Part shown: positions 60,537 through 64,000 of the stretch, piece by piece
Layout of the letters: each line of letters opens with the position of its first letter
How positions within the stretch are numbered: position 1 is the stretch's first letter
Origin: Microbacterium sp. Root61
GTDB taxonomy: Bacteria; Actinomycetota; Actinomycetes; Actinomycetales; Microbacteriaceae
Assembly (NCBI RefSeq): GCF_001427525.1
Contig: NZ_LMGU01000002.1
Location: forward strand, 83,768 to 147,767
Length of the DNA: 64,000 nucleotides
Reading direction: 5' to 3'
Made by a program: the position numbers and the translations under genes
The notes under the pieces: generated by a model
What the model was told of the DNA's origin: nothing
What the model saw: only the letters and a program-made list of their open reading frames with translations
Database searches by the model: none

Positions 60537-62096
60537 TTACGCACCATCCTTGTGCTGCTCGCGCACCAGGTCTACGACTTCCTCGTACTTGGGCGAGTTC
60601 ATGAAGTTGTCGACCGAGACGTGCACCGCGTTCGGCGCCTGCTGCCGCGCACGGTCGGTGAGCTGGTTCTGCGTGATGATCAGGTCGGCCGATGCATCGA
60701 GATTGGCGATCGCCTTGTTGACGACCGTGACCCCCTCGATGCCCGCCTTCTTGATCTTGTTGCGCAGCACGCTCGCGCCCATTGCGGAGGAGCCCATGCC
60801 GGCGTCGCATGCGAACACGATGTTGTTGATCTCGCGTTCGGTCATGACGGCAGGCTCGATGCCGCCGCCCGGCGCCGTCGCCGCACCCGCGCGCAGGCCG
60901 CCGAGTGCGTCGGAGGACTTGCCCTTCGCCGCTTCGGTCTGCGTGATCGCCGCGCCGAACGCGTCGTCGGTGGCCGCCATCGCCGCCAGGTCCCGCTTGC
61001 GCGAGGCGCGCAGGATGATCGCCGAGATCAAGAAGGTCACGGCGGCGGAGAGGATCACGGACAGGATGACGGCGAAGTACTTCCCTGTCGCTGTCTGGGC
61101 CAGGACGGCGATGATGCTGCCCGGGGCAGCCGGTGCTCTCAGCGCACCACCGAGGAGCATGTTCGTCGTGACGCCCGTCATGCCACCGCCGATGAGGGCG
61201 AGGATCAGGATCGGCTTCATCAGCGCGTACGGGAAGTACACCTCGTGGATACCGCCGACGAACTGGATGAGCGCCGCACCGGGGGCAGAGGCGCGCGCCG
61301 CACCGATGCCGAAGAAGGTGAACGCCAGCAGGAGGCCCAGACCGGGGCCGGGGTTGGCCTCGAGCAGGAACAGGATCGAGGATCCCTCCTCCGCCGACTG
61401 CTGGATGCCCAGCGGTGTCAGCACGCCGTGGTTGATCGCGTTGTTGAGGAAGAGGACCTTCGCCGGCTCGATCAGGATGCTGGTGAGCGGCAGCAGGTTC
61501 ATCTCCACCAGCCAGTTCACCGCATTGCTGAGGATCTGCATCAGGCCGTTGACGAGCCACGCGATCGGGTAGAACCCGACGACGGCCATGACGAAGCCCC
61601 AGATCCCGGCGGAGAACATGTTCACGAGCATCTCGAAGCCGGCCCGGATCTTGCCTTCCCACAGGCTGTCGAGCCACTTCATCGTGTACGCGGCCAGCGG
61701 CGCCATGATCATCGCACCGATGAACATGTGCACCTGGCCGAGCTGGTTGTCGGCCGGCAGCGTCGCGTTGATGTTTGCGATCAGCAGGTCGGACCCGGCG
61801 ATCGCGCCCATGGTGGCGATCGAGGCGACCACACCGCCGCGGATGCCGTAGACGATGTTGCCGCCCGTGTAGGCGATGATGATCGGCAGCAGATAGTGGA
61901 TGAACGGACCCACGATCGTCGCCAGGTCGGCATTCGGGGTGAAGCCGACGCCGATGAAGAAGGCCGTGAAGATTCCCCACGCGATCAGGGCTGGGATGTT
62001 CGGCATGATCATGCCGGACAGGAACGTGCCGAAGCGCTGTACTCCGACCCGTGTCTTGCTTCCGCCGGTCGTGGCGGGGACTGACGACGTTGTCAT
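60537..62096 (-). CDS. mtlA: Mannitol PTS EIICB component
   Basis: 519 residues. The EIIC channel (about residues 1-350) has VGVQRFGTFLSGMIMPNIPALIAWGIF, GGNIVYGIRGGVVASIATMGA and LNNAINHGVLTPLG with the substrate-loop His and Asn. A linker of about 60 residues leads to EIIB, whose phosphocysteine lies in NIVFACDAGMGSSAMGASVL (about residue 435). EIIA is separate here, unlike the fused E. coli MtlA. It imports mannitol as mannitol 1-phosphate. The gene starts 2 bases after ptsI ends. Confidence 0.95.
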   Translation of the reverse strand: MTTSSVPATTGGSKTRVGVQRFGTFLSGMIMPNIPALIAWGIFTAFFIGVGFTPNADLATIVGPFIHYLLPIIIAYTGGNIVYGIRGGVVASIATMGAIAGSDLLIANINATLPADNQLGQVHMFIGAMIMAPLAAYTMKWLDSLWEGKIRAGFEMLVNMFSAGIWGFVMAVVGFYPIAWLVNGLMQILSNAVNWLVEMNLLPLTSILIEPAKVLFLNNAINHGVLTPLGIQQSAEEGSSILFLLEANPGPGLGLLLAFTFFGIGAARASAPGAALIQFVGGIHEVYFPYALMKPILILALIGGGMTGVTTNMLLGGALRAPAAPGSIIAVLAQTATGKYFAVILSVILSAAVTFLISAIILRASRKRDLAAMAATDDAFGAAITQTEAAKGKSSDALGGLRAGAATAPGGGIEPAVMTEREINNIVFACDAGMGSSAMGASVLRNKIKKAGIEGVTVVNKAIANLDASADLIITQNQLTDRARQQAPNAVHVSVDNFMNSPKYEEVVDLVREQHKDGA

Positions 62097-62098
62097 GG

Positions 62099-63787
62099 CT
62101 ACATCTCCTTCTCTAGGGCGGCGGCGGCCTGTCGTGCCGCGTCGCGGGCCGAGGATGCGTCATCCGCGGCGAGTGCGGCGCCGGCGATCTGCCGGGCGTC
62201 GTCGACCGTGTAGTGCAGAAGGCTCGCGCGGACGTCGGCGAGAGCCGTAGGGGCCATGGAGAGGCTCGTCGCGCCCAGACCGACGAGCACGACGGCGAGC
62301 AGCGGGTCCGCGGCGGCCTCGCCGCAGATCCCGACGGGCTTGCCGTGCAGACGGCCGGCATCGCCGACCTCGCGGATGAGGCGCAGCACGGCTGGATGCC
62401 ACGGGTCCTGGAACGCGGCCACCGAGCCGAGCAGGCGGTCGGCGGCGAGCGTGTACTGCGTCAGGTCGTTGGTGCCGATCGACGCGAAGTCGGCGTGCGC
62501 GAGCACCCGGTCGGCCAGCAGCGCCGAGGACGGCACCTCGACCATCACCCCGGCGGTGCGGATGCCGTAGTCGCGGGCGATCGCGGTGAAGTACTCGGTC
62601 TCCTCGACGGTCGCGACCATCGGCGCCATGACCCACAGGTCCGCGCCGCCGCCGGGCATGCTGCGCGCCTCGGCATCCGCGGCGGCCAGGGCCGTGAGCT
62701 GTTCGCGCAGGATGTCCTCGCTCGCCCGCAGCGCCCGCAGTCCCCGCAGCCCGAGTGCGGGGTTCTCCTCGTGCGCGTCGTTGAGGAACGGGAGCGGCTT
62801 GTCGGCGCCGGCATCCAGCACCCGGACGACGACCTTCTTGCCCGGGAAAGCCGCGAGGAGCTTCGTGTACGACCCGCGCTGCTGCTCGATGGTCGGGGCG
62901 TTGCTCGAGGAGAGGAACAGGAACTCGGTGCGGAACAGCCCGACGCCCTCGGCGCCGAGGGCGACCGCCTCGGCGGCGCCGTCGGGGCTTCCGAGGTTGA
63001 CCAGCAGGGGCACCGGAGTGCCGTCCGCGAGTGCGCCCGGGGTGATCGGCGCGGTCGCCGCCGAGGCCCGTGCCTGAGCCCGGTTCTGCGCGCGGTCCAG
63101 CTCGTCGGCCGAGGGCTGCCGCGTGACGACTCCGCCGGCGGCATCCACGATCACGGTCTCGCCCTCGGTGAGGTCCGCGGCTGCGGCCACTCCGACGATC
63201 GCGACGATCGACTTCTCGCGGGCCAGGATCGCCGTGTGCGAGGTGGGGCCGCCCTCGGTCGTGATGAGCGCGAGCACCTTGGTCAGATCCAGCAGCGCGG
63301 TGTCTGCGGGAGCGAGGTCCTTCGCGACGAGCACGAACGGATGCCCCGGGTCGGGCACGCCCGGAGCCGGCACCCCTCGCAGCCGGGCGATGACCCGCTG
63401 CGCCACGTCGTCGAGGTCGGCGGCGCGCTCGCCGAGGTAGCCGCCCATGGCGGTGAGGGTCTCGCGGAACGAGGCGAACGCATCGAACACGGCCCATTCG
63501 GCCGTGTGACCCTCGGCCAGCCGTGCGCCGACCTCCTCCTCGAGGCTGGGATCCTCCGCCATCATCGCCTGCGCTTCGAGCACGTCCTGCGCCGCGCCCC
63601 CGGCCAGCGCCCCTCGAGCCTCCAGCTCGCGGGCCACGACGGCCACGGCATCCTTCACGCGTGCGGCCTCGTCCTCCTTGCTCCGCTCGCTGGGCGCATC
63701 GCTCGGGGCGGGCAGCGGCTCGGCCATCCGCGCCACCGGCCCCTGTGCGACGCCCAGGCCGATCCCCACTCCGCGCAGCTCACTCAT
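62099..63787 (-). CDS. ptsI: PTS enzyme I (phosphoenolpyruvate-protein phosphotransferase)
   Basis: 562 residues. The phosphohistidine domain has ITTEGGPTSHTAILARE (active His about residue 189); the PEP-binding barrel has VRVLDAGADKPLPFLN, EENPALGLRGLRAL, ASIGTNDLTQYTLA and the catalytic Cys in VGICGEAAADPLL. It moves phosphate from PEP to HPr. Located between ptsH and mtlA in one tight operon, so the general PTS proteins may be co-induced with mannitol use. Confidence 0.96.
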   Translation of the reverse strand: MSELRGVGIGLGVAQGPVARMAEPLPAPSDAPSERSKEDEAARVKDAVAVVARELEARGALAGGAAQDVLEAQAMMAEDPSLEEEVGARLAEGHTAEWAVFDAFASFRETLTAMGGYLGERAADLDDVAQRVIARLRGVPAPGVPDPGHPFVLVAKDLAPADTALLDLTKVLALITTEGGPTSHTAILAREKSIVAIVGVAAAADLTEGETVIVDAAGGVVTRQPSADELDRAQNRAQARASAATAPITPGALADGTPVPLLVNLGSPDGAAEAVALGAEGVGLFRTEFLFLSSSNAPTIEQQRGSYTKLLAAFPGKKVVVRVLDAGADKPLPFLNDAHEENPALGLRGLRALRASEDILREQLTALAAADAEARSMPGGGADLWVMAPMVATVEETEYFTAIARDYGIRTAGVMVEVPSSALLADRVLAHADFASIGTNDLTQYTLAADRLLGSVAAFQDPWHPAVLRLIREVGDAGRLHGKPVGICGEAAADPLLAVVLVGLGATSLSMAPTALADVRASLLHYTVDDARQIAGAALAADDASSARDAARQAAAALEKEM

Positions 63788-63822
63788 GGTCGCTCCTCAG
63801 ATCCGTCTCACTCGGCATGGCG

Positions 63823-64000
63823 TCAGGCCGCATCATGGTCGGTGGTCAGCAGTTCGCTCAGGGTGTCGAGCACGGCTTCGGCGCCGTCGCCGTCGGCGAC
63901 CAGCGTGACGTAGTCGCCCTGCTCGATGCCGAGTGCGATCACGCCGAGGATGCTGGCCGCGTTCACGGGCTTCCCGGCGTCCTTGGCAAGGGTGACCGGG
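63823..64000 (-). CDS. ptsH: Phosphocarrier protein HPr, N-terminal part outside window
   Basis: C-terminal 58 residues only, with VNAASILGVIALGIEQGDYV and the typical end ADGDGAEAVLDTLSELL. The Ser46-type regulatory region falls in the AASILG block (Ser present). The active His15 lies beyond the window edge and cannot be checked. It is 35 bp upstream of ptsI on the same strand and is the first visible gene of the PTS operon. Confidence 0.9.
   Translation of the reverse strand, partial: PVTLAKDAGKPVNAASILGVIALGIEQGDYVTLVADGDGAEAVLDTLSELLTTDHDAA

Noticed and set aside
60123..62084. 653-codon open frame on the plus strand over mtlF and mtlA
   Set aside because: Antisense to PTS proteins with intact active sites.
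1..64000. Mobile elements, phage genes, CRISPR arrays, tRNA or rRNA genes
   Set aside because: No transposase or integrase domains, no regularly spaced short repeats, and intergenic gaps are short with no tRNA-like cloverleaf sequence seen.

Overview
The window reads as one contiguous, gene-dense chromosomal segment of a high-GC Gram-positive actinobacterium, most likely Microbacteriaceae (Microbacterium-like). Support comes from GC-rich codon use, GTP-type PEP carboxykinase beside a RamB-type regulator, an F420/PPOX-fold oxidoreductase, sdhCDAB order, many GTG/TTG starts and a strongly over-represented GGATGCC/GGCATCC word. I saw no rRNA, tRNA, CRISPR array, transposase, phage gene or attachment site. 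No stretch longer than about 270 bp lacks a gene. The only genes cut by the window edges are paaC (left) and ptsH (right).

Layout. 1-3277: end of a phenylacetate (paa) operon, paaC(partial)-paaD-paaE-paaG-like. 3281-9421: an IclR-controlled aromatic cluster, with a ThDP-dependent 2-oxoacid decarboxylase-like enzyme and IclR on one strand and an FAD phenol/3-hydroxybenzoate-type hydroxylase plus an aldehyde dehydrogenase on the other. 9525-11363: two DUF202 membrane proteins and an AlkZ-like winged-helix protein. 11376-14827: ramB divergent from pckG. 14909-17129: a miniature HTH regulator and an ABC exporter. 17315-18910: secreted M28 aminopeptidase. 19065-21386: acyl-CoA synthetase and MarR regulator around a palindromic operator. 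21460-24633: DrrAB-like ABC-2 exporter and a small membrane protein. 24702-26174: MHS-family symporter. 26336-29997: FMN riboswitch and ribD-ribE-ribBA-ribH. 30036-35549: LacI regulator, SorC regulator, glpD, glpK. 35559-40258: Fpg/Nei glycosylase, GNAT, trpS, xth, YihY. 40326-43846: sdhCDAB. 44014-45129: manC. 45279-53443: nucleoside uptake and salvage (BMP lipoprotein, ATPase, two permeases, cdd, deoA, add). 53450-56708: flavin monooxygenase, BASS symporter, epimerase. 56817-58848: TSUP exporter, membrane-anchored hydrolase, PPOX protein. 58852-64000: mannitol PTS operon ptsH-ptsI-mtlA-mtlF-mtlD.

How the genes work together. The left end looks like an aromatic-catabolism region: phenylacetyl-CoA epoxidase genes beside a set that could convert a (hydroxy)phenylglyoxylate through an aldehyde and a hydroxybenzoate toward ring cleavage. 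Central carbon genes (pckG with RamB, glpDK, sdh, mannitol PTS) and salvage genes (nucleoside ABC plus cdd/deoA/add) form tight operons with 1-4 bp overlaps.

Regulation visible in the DNA: an FMN riboswitch; tandem IclR-type palindromes; a MarR-type palindrome; a SorC-type palindrome; two abutting perfect palindromes between sdhC and manC; a promoter built into two repeats ahead of the mini-HTH gene; several long hairpins, including two very long ones between convergent genes; and at least fifteen genes whose -10 hexamer sits only 6-8 nt from the start codon, which implies extensive leaderless transcription.
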